64,000 nucleotides of DNA, taken from the NCBI RefSeq assembly GCF_002213415.1, contig NZ_NJGU01000004.1, forward strand, positions 541,235-605,234, given 5' to 3'. The stretch's first letter is position 1. Each line of letters begins with the position of its first letter. The DNA comes from Herbaspirillum robiniae (lineage in GTDB: Bacteria; Pseudomonadota; Gammaproteobacteria; Burkholderiales; Burkholderiaceae_D). Below, one piece after another: positions 8,186-16,676 of the stretch. The notes below the pieces were generated by a model. It was not told the DNA's origin. It did no database searches and saw only the letters and a program-made list of their open reading frames with translations. The position numbers and the translations under genes are program-made.

Positions 8186-9508
8186 ATGAAGAGCATGAAG
8201 AAAATACTGTTTGCGGCAGCCTGCGCCGCAAGCCTGCTGTCGACGGCCATGCCGGCCGCCGCGCAGAGCAACGAGCAGTTCATCGCCATCCCCAGCTACC
8301 GGGTCGGCCCCTACGGCACCAACGGCCAGTCCTACTATGGTGGCTATGTCGACTACCTGAACTACGTCAACCTCAAGGACGGTGGCGTCAACGGCGTCAA
8401 GCTGTCCTGGGAAGAGTGCGAGACCGAGTACAACAACGCCAAGGGCGTGGAGTGCTACGAGCGCATGAAGAACAAGAACCCCGTCACCCGGGGCACTGCC
8501 TACAATCCCATGGCCACCGGCATCTCCTATGCGCTGATCGACAAGACCGCCGAGGACAAGGTGCCGCTGCTGATGATCGGCTACGGCCGCACCGACGCGG
8601 TAGACGGTTCGGTGTTCCCGTACGCCTTCCCGCTGGTGACCACCTACCAGATGCAGGTCTCGGCCATCGTGAAGTACCTGGCCGGCAAGAACGGCGGCTC
8701 GCTGGCCGGCAAGAAGATCGTGTTCCTGTACCACGACTCGGCCTACGGCAAGGAGCCCATCGTCGCGCTGCAGGCGGAATCCTCGATCGGCAAGTTCAAG
8801 CTGGTCGAGATTCCGGTGGCGCACCCCGGCAACGAGCAGGGCGCGCAATGGCTGCGCATCCGCCAGGAGAACCCGGATTACGTGATCTTCTGGGGCTGGG
8901 GCGTGATGAACCAGACCGCGCTGAAGGCGGCGCAGAAGGTCGGCTATCCGCGCGACAAGATCGTCGGTTCCTGGTGGGCCGGCTCCGAGGAAGACACCCT
9001 CCCCGCGGGTGAGGCCGCCAAGGGCTACCTGTCGGCCACCTGGAACGTGGCCGGCCGCGACGTGCCGGTGATCGCCGACATCGACAAGGTGGTCTACGGT
9101 GCGGGCAAGGGCAACATGCAGGACAAGAACAAGCTCGGCTCGGTGCTCTACAACCGCGGCGTGTCGGCGGCGATCGCCACCGTCGAGGGCGTGCGCACCG
9201 CGCAGGACAAGTTCGGCAAAGGTAAGGTCATGAGCGGCGAGCAGGTGCGCTGGGGCCTGGAGAACCTGAACATCACCAATGCCCGCCTGCAGCAACTGGG
9301 CGCGACCGGCCTGCTGCCGGAGATCAAGACCTCGTGCGACAACCATGAGGGCTCGGGCAAGGTGAAGATCCAGCAGTGGGACGGCAGCAAGTGGGTGCTG
9401 GTGTCCGACTGGATCGAAGGCAACAAGAACCTGATCCACCCGCTGTTCAAGGCCTCCGCCGCCAAATACGCAAAAGAAAAAGGCATTACTCCTGCCTGCA
9501 TGAAGTAG
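8186..9508 (+). CDS. ABC transporter periplasmic substrate-binding protein (LivK-like)
   Basis: The 440-residue exported binding protein begins with MKSMKKILFAAACAASLLS and a signal peptidase site near AAA-QSN (about residue 26). The mature part belongs to the type-1 periplasmic-binding fold: IVFLYHDSAYGKEP, then YVIFWGWGVMNQTALKAAQKVG. It is longer than amino-acid LivK (about 345 mature residues) and begins with a Tyr/Gly-rich segment (YGTNGQSYYGGYVDY), as in binding proteins linked to aromatic or fatty acid CoA ligases. The start at 8186 follows GAGGAG at 8172-8177. A terminator-like hairpin follows the stop. Confidence 0.9.
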   Translation: MKSMKKILFAAACAASLLSTAMPAAAQSNEQFIAIPSYRVGPYGTNGQSYYGGYVDYLNYVNLKDGGVNGVKLSWEECETEYNNAKGVECYERMKNKNPVTRGTAYNPMATGISYALIDKTAEDKVPLLMIGYGRTDAVDGSVFPYAFPLVTTYQMQVSAIVKYLAGKNGGSLAGKKIVFLYHDSAYGKEPIVALQAESSIGKFKLVEIPVAHPGNEQGAQWLRIRQENPDYVIFWGWGVMNQTALKAAQKVGYPRDKIVGSWWAGSEEDTLPAGEAAKGYLSATWNVAGRDVPVIADIDKVVYGAGKGNMQDKNKLGSVLYNRGVSAAIATVEGVRTAQDKFGKGKVMSGEQVRWGLENLNITNARLQQLGATGLLPEIKTSCDNHEGSGKVKIQQWDGSKWVLVSDWIEGNKNLIHPLFKASAAKYAKEKGITPACMK

Positions 9509-9514
9509 GCGCTT

Positions 9515-9560
9515 GCGCCGGCGGTCTTGCACGTCTCCCAACGGCTGCCGGCGCTTTTTT
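9515..9560 (+). terminator. Intra-operon terminator/attenuator after the binding-protein gene
   Basis: Perfect 8-bp stem GCGCCGGC (9515-9522) with GCCGGCGC (9547-9554) is followed by six T residues (9555-9560), with a 24-base loop. It lies between the binding-protein gene and livF on the coding strand. A partial stop here would make more binding protein than ATPase, a usual stoichiometry in ABC importers. Confidence 0.75.
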
Positions 9561-9576
9561 GGATTGCGAACCAGAA

Positions 9577-10425
9577 ATGAACAACGCGATGAACACTGCC
9601 ACCAGCGCTGCCTTGGATGCGGCGGGCACGGTACTGTCGATCAACAACATCGAAGTCATCTACGACCACGTGATCCTGGTCCTGAAGGGCGTGTCGCTGG
9701 ATGTGCCGGAAGGCAAGATCGTGGCGCTCCTGGGCGCCAACGGGGCCGGCAAGAGCACCACGCTCAAGGCCATCTCCAACCTGCTGCGCGCCGAGCGCGG
9801 CGACGTCACCAAGGGCAGCATCGAATTTCGCGGCGAGCGGGTCGACCGCATGACGCCCAATGACCTGGTGCGGCGCGGCGTGATCCAGGTGATGGAAGGG
9901 CGCCATTGCTTCGGCCACCTGACGGTGGAAGAAAACCTGCTGACCGGCGCCTACACGCGCGGCATCAGCAACGGCGAGGTGAAGCAGGAGCTGGAAAAGA
10001 TCTACGACTATTTCCCGCGGCTGAAGGTCAGGCGCAAGTCGCAGTCGGGCTATACCTCGGGCGGCGAACAGCAGATGACGGCGATCGGCCGCGCCATGAT
10101 GGCCAAGCCGTCGATGATCCTGCTGGACGAGCCTTCGATGGGCCTGGCGCCGCAGATCGTCGAAGAGATCTTCGAGATCGTGAAGGACCTGAACACCAAG
10201 GAGAAGGTCTCCTTCCTGCTGGCCGAGCAGAACACCATGGTGGCGCTGCGCTACGCCGACTTCGGCTACATCCTGGAGAATGGCCGGGTGGTGATGGAGG
10301 GCGCGGCGCGGGACTTGTCGGATAACGAGGACGTCAAGGAGTTCTACCTCGGCGTCTCGGCGGCCGGGCGCAAGAACTTCCGCGACATGAAGTTCTATCG
10401 TCGCCGCAAGCGCTGGCTGGCGTAA
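9577..10425 (+). CDS. livF: Branched-chain-type ABC transporter ATPase (LivF-like)
   Basis: This 282-residue ATPase is the partner of LivG. Walker A GANGAGKST is at 53-61, the signature is YTSGGEQQMTAIGRAMM, Walker B is MILLDEPSMGL, and it has a switch region LLAEQNT. Relative to amino-acid LivF (about 235 residues) it has an N-terminal extension and a basic C-terminal tail (RRRKRWLA). It lies 68 bases after the binding-protein gene, behind the terminator-like hairpin, and 15 bases before the PaaK-like gene. Confidence 0.92.
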   Translation: MNNAMNTATSAALDAAGTVLSINNIEVIYDHVILVLKGVSLDVPEGKIVALLGANGAGKSTTLKAISNLLRAERGDVTKGSIEFRGERVDRMTPNDLVRRGVIQVMEGRHCFGHLTVEENLLTGAYTRGISNGEVKQELEKIYDYFPRLKVRRKSQSGYTSGGEQQMTAIGRAMMAKPSMILLDEPSMGLAPQIVEEIFEIVKDLNTKEKVSFLLAEQNTMVALRYADFGYILENGRVVMEGAARDLSDNEDVKEFYLGVSAAGRKNFRDMKFYRRRKRWLA

Positions 10426-10440
10426 GGAAAGGGGGGCGAT

Positions 10441-11721
10441 ATGGGAAATATGGCTGACCCGAACCAGGTACTGGCGCTGCTGGACGTGCTGGAAAAGCGC
10501 GATCCCCAGCAGCGCGAAGAGCAACTGATGCAGCGCCTGCCGCAACTGGTTGCGCGCGCGCAGTCCGCGCCGGGCTGGGCGCGCATCCTGCGCGGCGTCG
10601 ATGCGCAGGCGATCCGCTCGCGCGCCGACCTGGCGCAGCTGCCGGTGACGCGCAAGTCCGACCTCAAGGAGCTGCAGACCCGCGAGTCGCCCTTCGGCGG
10701 CCTCAACACGACGCCGGCGCGCCAGCTGCGGCGGCTGTTCGTCTCGCCCGGGCCCATCTTCGATCCCGAGGGGCACGGCGCCGACTGGTGGCGCTTCGCC
10801 AGCCCGATGAAGGCGCTCGGCCTGCATGGCGGACACATCCTGCAGAATTGTTTTGCCTATCACTTCACCCCGGCCGCCTTCATGGTCGAGGGCGGCGCCG
10901 CGCGCCTGGGCTGCGCGGTGATCCCGGCCGGGATCGGCCAGACCGAGCTGCAGGTCAACGCGATGGCGGCCTTGAAGCCGGACGCCTATGTCGGCACGCC
11001 GTCCTTCCTGAAGATCATCATCGAGAAGGCGCGCGAGATGAACGCCGACATCTCCAGCGTGCAGCGCGCGCTGGTCAGCGCCGAGGCGCTGCCGCCGTCG
11101 CTGCGCGCCTGGTTCCATGAGCACGGCGTGCCGCAGGTGCTGCAGCTGTACGCCTCGGCCGACATCGGCAACATCGCCTACGAGACCATGCACGAGGGCG
11201 CGGTCAATCCGGGCATGGTGCTGGACGAAGACCTGATCCTGGAAATCGTGCGGCCCGGCACCGGCGACCCGGTGGCCGAAGGCGAGGTCGGCGAAGTGGT
11301 GGTGACCTCCTTCAATCCGGACTATCCGCTGATCCGCTTCGGCACCGGCGACCTGTCGGCGGTGGTGGCCGGCAGCTCCGCCTGCGGACGCACCAACACC
11401 CGCATCAAGGGCTGGATGGGCCGGGCCGACCAGACCACCAAGGTACGCGGCATGTTCGTGCATCCGTCGCAGGTAGCCGACGTGCTGCGCCGGCACGGCG
11501 ACGTCATTCGCGCCCGCCTGGTGGTCAGCGGCGAGATGGCCAACGACATCATGACCTTGCATTGCGAAGTCGGCGATCCGCAAAACCCCGGCTTCGACGC
11601 CGCCGCGATTGCCGGCAGCCTGCGCGACGTCACCAAGCTGCGCGGCGAGGTGCTGCTGGTGGCGCCGGGCAGCCTGCCCAACGACGGCAAGGTGATCGAG
11701 GACGCGCGCAAATACGAATGA
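10441..11721 (+). CDS. PaaK-family AMP-dependent CoA ligase
   Basis: The 426-residue protein is of the phenylacetate-CoA ligase family of adenylate-forming enzymes. Typical PaaK features are PVTRKSDL, SPGPIFDPEG, the central SAEALPPSLRAW and the C-terminal RFGTGDLSAVV followed by GRADQTTKVRGMFVHPSQV. It would activate an aromatic or other carboxylic acid to its CoA thioester. As the last gene of the operon it gives a second CoA ligase beside the FadD-like enzyme at the front, suggesting related substrates or intermediates. Substrate identity is inference only. Confidence 0.87.
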   Translation: MGNMADPNQVLALLDVLEKRDPQQREEQLMQRLPQLVARAQSAPGWARILRGVDAQAIRSRADLAQLPVTRKSDLKELQTRESPFGGLNTTPARQLRRLFVSPGPIFDPEGHGADWWRFASPMKALGLHGGHILQNCFAYHFTPAAFMVEGGAARLGCAVIPAGIGQTELQVNAMAALKPDAYVGTPSFLKIIIEKAREMNADISSVQRALVSAEALPPSLRAWFHEHGVPQVLQLYASADIGNIAYETMHEGAVNPGMVLDEDLILEIVRPGTGDPVAEGEVGEVVVTSFNPDYPLIRFGTGDLSAVVAGSSACGRTNTRIKGWMGRADQTTKVRGMFVHPSQVADVLRRHGDVIRARLVVSGEMANDIMTLHCEVGDPQNPGFDAAAIAGSLRDVTKLRGEVLLVAPGSLPNDGKVIEDARKYE

Positions 11722-11749
11722 CGTCAGGCCTTCGGCCGGGGAGCATCGC

Positions 11750-11899
11750 ATGAAGCTGCAACTGGTGTTGGTCGCGATCCTGATGGCGCTGGCGCATGTC
11801 CGCGCGCACGCAACGGATATCGGTGGGGAGGAGGGACGGCAAGCGCACGGCGCCGATGACGGCGCCGTGCTGTTGCCCTTGCCTTGCATGATGTATTGA
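11750..11899 (+). CDS. Possible small exported peptide (49 aa)
   Basis: A 49-codon frame starts with MKLQLVLVAILMALAHVRAHA, which looks like a short signal peptide, and ends LPLPCMMY. A GGGGAG (11738-11743) sits about 6 bases before the ATG. The frame contains the perfect hairpin at 11845-11870, which could instead be the operon terminator, so the coding call is weak. No family is recognised. Confidence 0.3.
   Translation: MKLQLVLVAILMALAHVRAHATDIGGEEGRQAHGADDGAVLLPLPCMMY
11845..11870 (+). terminator. Perfect 11-bp hairpin after the CoA-ligase operon
   Basis: GCACGGCGCCG (11845-11855) pairs perfectly with CGGCGCCGTGC (11860-11870) around a 4-base loop. The following bases TGTTGCCCTTGCC are only moderately T-rich, so it is a weak intrinsic terminator at best, 120 bases beyond the last gene of the operon. 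Confidence 0.5.
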
Positions 11900-12042
11900 G
11901 GCTGCGCTTCATTGCCTCGCCGGGCGCCGCGCACATTTTGTCGCGTCGTATTGTGCCGCCGCGAAATCGCGCATAGAATCCTTGGCGGAACATGTGTTCC
12001 AACGTCGCTCGGACGGTTCCGGGCGCTTACGTGAAAGCCACC

Positions 12043-13344
12043 ATGACGCAATCCGCAGATTCGCGCGATCCTTCGCGCACGCCGCAAGCTTCTTCATCCG
12101 TTTCTTCCCCAGTTTCCCCTGTTTCTTCTCCGGCTTCTGCCGCCGGCGGCAACGCCATCCCGGTCAGCTTCCCGCGCATCGAGCGCCTGCCGCCCTACGT
12201 CTTCAACATCACCGCCGAACTGAAGATGGCCGCGCGCCGCCGCGGCGAGGACATCATCGACATGTCCATGGGCAACCCCGACGGGCCGACGCCGCCGCAC
12301 ATCGTCGCCAAGCTGGTGGAAGTGGCGCAGCGCCCTGACACGCACGGCTATTCGTCTTCCAAGGGCATTCCGCGCCTGCGCCGCGCCATCACGCACTGGT
12401 ACAAGTCGCGTTATGAGGTGGATTTCGATCCCGACAGCGAAGCCATCGTCACCATCGGCTCCAAGGAAGGCCTGGCGCACCTGATGCTGGCCACGCTGGA
12501 CAAGGGCGACACTGTGCTGGTGCCCAATCCCAGCTATCCCATCCATATCTACGGCGCGGTGATCGCCGGCGCCAACATCCGCTCGGTGCGCATGAGCCCG
12601 GGCGTGGATTTCTTCGACGAGCTGGAGCGCGCGGTGCGCGAGAGCTATCCCAAGCCCAAGATGATGATCCTGGGCTTTCCCTCGAACCCGACCGCGCAAT
12701 GCGTGGAGCTGGAGTTCTTCGAACGCGTGGTGAAGCTGGCGCGCGAGCACAACATCCTGGTGGTGCATGACCTGGCCTACGCCGACATCACCTTCGACGG
12801 CTGGAAGGCGCCGTCCATCATGCAGGTGCCGGGCGCGCGCGATGTCGCGGTGGAATTCTTCACGCTCTCCAAGAGCTACAACATGGCCGGCTGGCGGATC
12901 GGCTTCATGGTCGGCAACAGCAAGCTGGTGGCGGCGCTGGCGCGCATCAAGAGCTACCACGACTACGGCAGCTTCACGCCGGTGCAGGTGGCGGCGATCG
13001 CGGCGCTCGAGGGCGACCAGTCGTGCGTGGAAGAGATCCGGCTCAACTACGAGAAGCGCCGCAACGTGCTGGTCAAGGGCTTGCACGAGGCGGGCTGGAT
13101 GGTCGATGTGCCCAAGGCGTCGATGTATATCTGGGCGCGCATCCCCGAGCCTTATCGCGCGCTCGGGTCGCTGGAGTTTTCCAAGATCCTGATGGAGCAG
13201 GCCAAAGTCTGCGTTTCGCCCGGCATCGGCTTCGGCGAATACGGCGACGAGTACGTGCGTTTCGCGCTGATCGAAAACGAGTCGCGCATCCGCCAGGCGG
13301 TGCGCGGGATCAAGGCCATGTTCAAGGCGGCCAAGGGCGGTTGA
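12043..13344 (+). CDS. alaC: PLP-dependent aminotransferase (AlaC-like)
   Basis: This 433-residue class I/II aminotransferase most resembles AlaC (YfdZ), which makes alanine from pyruvate and glutamate. Visible are [13 protein letters not shown], the MGNPDGPTP motif at 77-84, [12 protein letters not shown], the SNPTAQ substrate loop, and the PLP lysine in [16 protein letters not shown] (Lys 277, with Arg 285 binding the phosphate). A Ser/Pro-rich extension of about 40 residues precedes the usual start, so translation may begin later than the ATG chosen. Branched-chain or methionine aminotransferase activity cannot be excluded. Confidence 0.85.
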   Translation: MTQSADSRDPSRTPQASSSVSSPVSPVSSPASAAGGNAIPVSFPRIERLPPYVFNITAELKMAARRRGEDIIDMSMGNPDGPTPPHIVAKLVEVAQRPDTHGYSSSKGIPRLRRAITHWYKSRYEVDFDPDSEAIVTIGSKEGLAHLMLATLDKGDTVLVPNPSYPIHIYGAVIAGANIRSVRMSPGVDFFDELERAVRESYPKPKMMILGFPSNPTAQCVELEFFERVVKLAREHNILVVHDLAYADITFDGWKAPSIMQVPGARDVAVEFFTLSKSYNMAGWRIGFMVGNSKLVAALARIKSYHDYGSFTPVQVAAIAALEGDQSCVEEIRLNYEKRRNVLVKGLHEAGWMVDVPKASMYIWARIPEPYRALGSLEFSKILMEQAKVCVSPGIGFGEYGDEYVRFALIENESRIRQAVRGIKAMFKAAKGG

Positions 13345-13362
13345 GGCAGCGTACGCGGAAAG

Positions 13363-13392
13363 AAAAGCGGCGCCCGATGTGGCGCCGTTTTT
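13363..13392. terminator. Bidirectional terminator between aminotransferase and cupin genes
   Basis: CGGCGCC (13368-13374) pairs with GGCGCCG (13381-13387) across a 6-base loop, preceded by AAAA and followed by a T-run. The two convergent genes end on either side of it. Confidence 0.88.
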
Positions 13393-13402
13393 CATGAGCG
13401 CT

Positions 13403-13783
13403 TCAGATCCAGACGTCGCCCGGCGTGGTGCGCTCGCCGCCCTGGTCGCCGGTGTTGGGCGTGCCGCCGGGCTCGACCAGCAGCAGCTTGACTTCCTGTT
13501 CGGCCACCGGCTTGTGTTCGCGGCCCTTTGGCACGACGTACATCTCGCCGGCCTTCAGCGTCACGGCGCCGTCGCGAAATTCGATGCGCAACTCACCCTC
13601 GATAACGATGAAGGTCTCGTCTGTGTCGGCATGCGTGTGCCAGATGAATTCGCCCTGCAGGCGCGCCAGCTTGAACTGGTAGTCGTTCATCTCGGCGATG
13701 ATCTTCTGCGACCACTGTTCGCTGAACAGCGAGAACTTCTGGGCGAGGTTGACCGGGTGGTAGCTGGTGGATGCTGCAGGCAT
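13403..13783 (-). CDS. Cupin-domain protein
   Basis: This 126-residue single-domain cupin has metal-ligand motif 1 as WHTHADTDETFIVIEGELRI (His-x-His with a downstream Glu) and motif 2 as the GEMYVVPKGREHKPVA segment, giving a likely 3-His/1-Glu divalent metal site. It is small, soluble and has no signal peptide. Such proteins are often dioxygenases, isomerases or small-molecule binders, and the role here is unknown. It is convergent with alaC and lies after an AraC gene on the same strand (95-base gap). Confidence 0.87.
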   Translation of the reverse strand: MPAASTSYHPVNLAQKFSLFSEQWSQKIIAEMNDYQFKLARLQGEFIWHTHADTDETFIVIEGELRIEFRDGAVTLKAGEMYVVPKGREHKPVAEQEVKLLLVEPGGTPNTGDQGGERTTPGDVWI

Positions 13784-13877
13784 GGGACGCTCCCGTTGAT
13801 GGAAAGCGCCCAGTCTAGGCGGCGGCCGCGGGCACGTCTTGAACGATTGTGCAGCGTCGAATAGCGTCGGGCAGCTG

Positions 13878-14699
13878 CTAGCGGGTGCGCGCCCTCAGCA
13901 TGCGCAGCCAGGCGCCCGGCGGCAGGCCGTAGGCGCGCACGAAATGCCGCGTCATGTGGCTCTGGTCGGAAAAGCCCGCTGTCGCAGCCGCCGAGGCCAG
14001 CTCGGCGCCGCCGGCGGCCAGCTTGCGCACCAGCTCCAGCCGGCGCATCGTCAGGTAGCGGTAGGGGCTGGTGCCATACAGCGCGCGGAAGTCGCGCGAC
14101 AGGCTCCAGCGGTCGTTGCCGCTGGCGGCGGCCAGTTCGTCCAGCGTGACGGTGCGCTCCAGCGAGGCGAGGATCAGCTCGCGCGCCCGTTCGGCGCCGG
14201 CAAAGTCGAACGACCTGCGCCCGCGCCGCGTGCCGGCCACCGCGCTCATGGCCTGCGCCAGGTCGTACAGGGCGTCGTCTTCCTCCAGGTTGTCCAGATG
14301 GCGGTCCATGCCGCGCAGCAAGGCGTCGATGGTGCGAAACAGGCGCGGGTCCTGCGACAGCCCGGTGTCGATATACGGCAGCGCGCGTCCGCCCAGCGCC
14401 TGCTGCAGCAGGGCCGGCTGCACATAGATCATGCGGTAGCGAAAGCCGTCGCGGTCGCCGGCCTGGCCGTCGTGCAGCTCGTCGGGATGCAGGACCATGG
14501 AGCCGCCCGGCAGGCTGTGGCGCAGCGCGCCGCGATAGTGGAAACTCTGCACGCCGGCCAGCGTGCGGCCGATGGCGTAGGTGTCGTGGCGATGGAAATC
14601 GTAGCCGCGGCCGCTGAAATAGGCTTCGATGCGCTCCATGCGCGAGGACGGCGGCGCGCGCATGACCCAGTCGCGTGAAGAATGTCTGATGGTGGCCAT
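13878..14699 (-). CDS. AraC-family transcriptional regulator
   Basis: The 273-residue regulator has an N-terminal cupin-like ligand domain (DFHRHDTYAIGRTLAGVQSF) and a C-terminal double helix-turn-helix (VTLDELAAASGNDRWSLSRD and the FSDQSHMTRHF signature). I chose the start MATIRHSS at 14699; the reading frame is open 28 codons further upstream but without family resemblance. It lies on the same strand before the cupin gene and is divergent from the YXWGXW protein gene. The ligand and targets are unknown. Confidence 0.88.
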   Translation of the reverse strand: MATIRHSSRDWVMRAPPSSRMERIEAYFSGRGYDFHRHDTYAIGRTLAGVQSFHYRGALRHSLPGGSMVLHPDELHDGQAGDRDGFRYRMIYVQPALLQQALGGRALPYIDTGLSQDPRLFRTIDALLRGMDRHLDNLEEDDALYDLAQAMSAVAGTRRGRRSFDFAGAERARELILASLERTVTLDELAAASGNDRWSLSRDFRALYGTSPYRYLTMRRLELVRKLAAGGAELASAAATAGFSDQSHMTRHFVRAYGLPPGAWLRMLRARTR

Positions 14700-14861
14700 G
14701 GGGGACGGGCGGTGGAAAGGCGATGCGGGAATTGTAGTGCAAGCCGGCAGGCGACGGGAAACGGTGCTATTGTCTCGCGGCAATGCGCGGCGCGGCTCTT
14801 CAGGAACTGTGCCGGGTCTTGCGCAGTCTGAACGGTAACCTCATCCGCATCATTGAACATC

Positions 14862-15290
14862 ATGAAAAAAATAATACTCGCCAGCATTCTCGCCGCCGCC
14901 GTATCGGGCGCGATTTTTCCTGCGGCGCAAGCCCAGGTTTCCGTCAACATCAACATCGGCACGCCGCCTCCGCCGCCGCGCGTGGAACGCCTGCCGCCGC
15001 CGCGCCACGGCTACGTCTGGGTGCCCGGCTACTGGGACTGGAACGGCCATGCGCACGTCTGGCGCGGCGGACGCTGGGTGCGCGAGCGCCGCGGCTATGT
15101 CTACGCGCAGCCGGCATGGCGCGAAGGCCCGCGCGGCTGGGAGCTGGATCGCGGCGGTTGGCGTGGCGGTCCGCCGCCCCGTCCGGCCCCGCCGCCACCG
15201 CCGCCGCGCTATGACGACCATGGCCCCAGGCATGGTCACGGGCCGGATCATTGCCCGCCCGGACATGCGAAAAAGGGCGAGTGCTGGTAA
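14862..15290 (+). CDS. YXWGXW-repeat-like exported protein
   Basis: The 142-residue protein has a signal peptide (MKKIILASILAAAVSGAIF, cleavage near AQAQ). The mature part contains VPGYWDWNGHAHVWRGGRWV, the hallmark of small YXWGXW-repeat periplasmic proteins, then Pro/Arg-rich segments, a His-rich stretch DDHGPRHGHGPDHCPP and a C-terminal Cys. An upstream in-frame TTG at 14853 is less likely than the ATG. Function is unknown; His/Cys content suggests possible metal contact. A strong terminator follows. Confidence 0.82.
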   Translation: MKKIILASILAAAVSGAIFPAAQAQVSVNINIGTPPPPPRVERLPPPRHGYVWVPGYWDWNGHAHVWRGGRWVRERRGYVYAQPAWREGPRGWELDRGGWRGGPPPRPAPPPPPPRYDDHGPRHGHGPDHCPPGHAKKGECW

Positions 15291-15313
15291 GCGCAGCAAC
15301 CAGGCCTCACAAG

Positions 15314-15354
15314 TAAAAACGGCCGCAACGTGCAAGACGTTGCGGCCGTTTTTT
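15314..15354. terminator. Strong bidirectional terminator
   Basis: A perfect 12-bp stem (15319-15330 with 15338-15349) and a 7-base loop are flanked by AAAAA and T6. It separates the YXWGXW gene (+) from the small membrane protein gene (-). Confidence 0.95.
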
Positions 15355-15367
15355 ATCGGCGCGGCAA

Positions 15368-15529
15368 TCAGACCTTGTCCATCAGCGCCGACACCGCGAA
15401 GGACACCAGGCCGGCGGTGATGCACCAGACCGCCAGGCGGTATTGCGGAATGAACTTGGTCACGAAGGGCAGCAGGAAATACAGCACGACGGCGATCAGG
15501 ATGCTGGTGATGAGTCTTTTCATTGTCAT
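15368..15529 (-). CDS. Small membrane protein (53 aa)
   Basis: A 53-codon frame starts MTMKRLITSILIAVVLYFLL, with one hydrophobic helix at about 5-20, then a polar link (VTKFIPQYR) and a second helix (LAVWCITAGLVSFAVSALM) before the tail DKV. ATG codons at 15529 and 15523 are both possible. The composition and two-helix layout look like a genuine small inner-membrane protein and not chance. It lies downstream of the esterase gene on the same strand and runs into a strong terminator. No function is known. Confidence 0.7.
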   Translation of the reverse strand: MTMKRLITSILIAVVLYFLLPFVTKFIPQYRLAVWCITAGLVSFAVSALMDKV

Positions 15530-15587
15530 GGCGATGTTGGTTGAACGCTGGTCGCTATGATAGTGCCATTTTGTTGCCCGTGGTCAT

Positions 15588-16676
15588 TCAGCGTGCCGGC
15601 GCCGGCGGCGTCGGCGCTGCAACGGCCGGGCCGGGCGCGGCTGCGCCGGTTGCGCCCGTTGCCGCGGCAGCCGGTTTCAACGGCGCCGATCCCGGCGGCA
15701 GGTTGTCGTCCGGGGCTTCGTCAGGGCGTCCGCCGCCATGGCGATTGAAGAAGTCGATGATGGTGCGCGAGGTGTCCAGGTTCTGCGAGGACTTGCCGCC
15801 GTTGGCGATCGGCGTGGCCGCGCCCGGCCAGTTGTGGCCGCCGCCCTTGACCTCGTAGAGCACGACGGCCAGCGGGTCGGTCTTGCTGTGATAGGTGTAT
15901 CGGCGCACCGTGGTGCCGTCGCCGGCAGTGTCGGGGATGTCGCTCACGTCCGGCTTGGGATCGGCGCCGTTGGCCCGGATCCACGGCTCGATGCTTTTGG
16001 CCACCGACAGGCGCGGTATCTGCGACGGCTCCTTGCTGCCGATGCCGCCGAGGAAGGGGATGAAGGGGTCGTCGCTGCCGTGGATGTGCAGCACCGGCAC
16101 GCCGGTCTTGACCGTGTCGGGCGCGATATCCATCACCGCGCTGACCACCGCCACGCCCTTGAACAGCTCCGGCGCTTCAGTCGCCATGCGGTAGGCCATC
16201 ATGCCGCCGTTGGAGAGGCCGAGGATATAGACGCGCTTGCGGTCGGCCAGCCCCTCGGCGGCCAGCTTGTCGATCAGCGCGCGCAGGAAGGCGACGTCAT
16301 CCACCTTGTGCATCTGCGCATAGCCGCAGCAGCCGCCCGAGTTCCAGGTGCGGGCGTCGATCGCCAGCCCGGTGCCGTTGGGGTAGACCACCATGTAGCC
16401 GGCCGCCTCGGCGATTTCGGTCAGTCCGGTGCTGCGCGCCAGCAGCGAACCGGTGGAGCCGCTGGCGTGCAGCGCGATGATCAGCGGCTTGGGGTCGCCC
16501 TGGCCGCCGCGCTCCGAAAAGTAGGCGCGCGCCAGGTTGCCTACGCGCACGGTCTTCAATGACAGGTCGACGGCCTGCGCGGGCGCGGCCGTCATGGCGC
16601 CGCACAATGCGCACAATGCGCACAATGCGACCAGCAGGGAAATTCGGTACAGGCGGGACAGTGAGCGGATCGTCAT
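15588..16676 (-). CDS. LpqC-like exported esterase (PHB depolymerase family)
   Basis: This is a 362-residue alpha/beta hydrolase of the LpqC/feruloyl-esterase/PHB-depolymerase group, probably secreted to hydrolyse an ester. It has a signal peptide with a repeated ALC tripeptide, then LIIALHASGSTG (oxyanion region), the nucleophile elbow GLSNGGMMAYRMA (Ser), HGSDDPFIPF (Asp) and GGGHNWPG (His). The C-terminal 40 residues are Pro/Ala-rich low complexity. I chose the ATG at 16676 over one 9 codons upstream. The substrate is unknown. Confidence 0.87.
   Translation of the reverse strand: MTIRSLSRLYRISLLVALCALCALCGAMTAAPAQAVDLSLKTVRVGNLARAYFSERGGQGDPKPLIIALHASGSTGSLLARSTGLTEIAEAAGYMVVYPNGTGLAIDARTWNSGGCCGYAQMHKVDDVAFLRALIDKLAAEGLADRKRVYILGLSNGGMMAYRMATEAPELFKGVAVVSAVMDIAPDTVKTGVPVLHIHGSDDPFIPFLGGIGSKEPSQIPRLSVAKSIEPWIRANGADPKPDVSDIPDTAGDGTTVRRYTYHSKTDPLAVVLYEVKGGGHNWPGAATPIANGGKSSQNLDTSRTIIDFFNRHGGGRPDEAPDDNLPPGSAPLKPAAAATGATGAAAPGPAVAAPTPPAPAR
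16602..16628. repeat. Three tandem 9-bp repeats in the esterase signal-peptide region
   Basis: GCACAATGC occurs three times in a row (16602-16610, 16611-16619, 16620-16628). On the minus strand it codes for a repeated Ala-Leu-Cys inside the hydrophobic core of the signal peptide. Copy-number slippage would keep the reading frame while lengthening or shortening the helix. Confidence 0.9.

Noticed and set aside
9148..12087. 979-codon open frame on the minus strand across livF and the PaaK-like gene
   Set aside because: It is the antisense shadow of two well-supported genes; the sequence is His/Arg/Gln/Ala-rich with no domain, as expected of antisense frames in GC-rich DNA.
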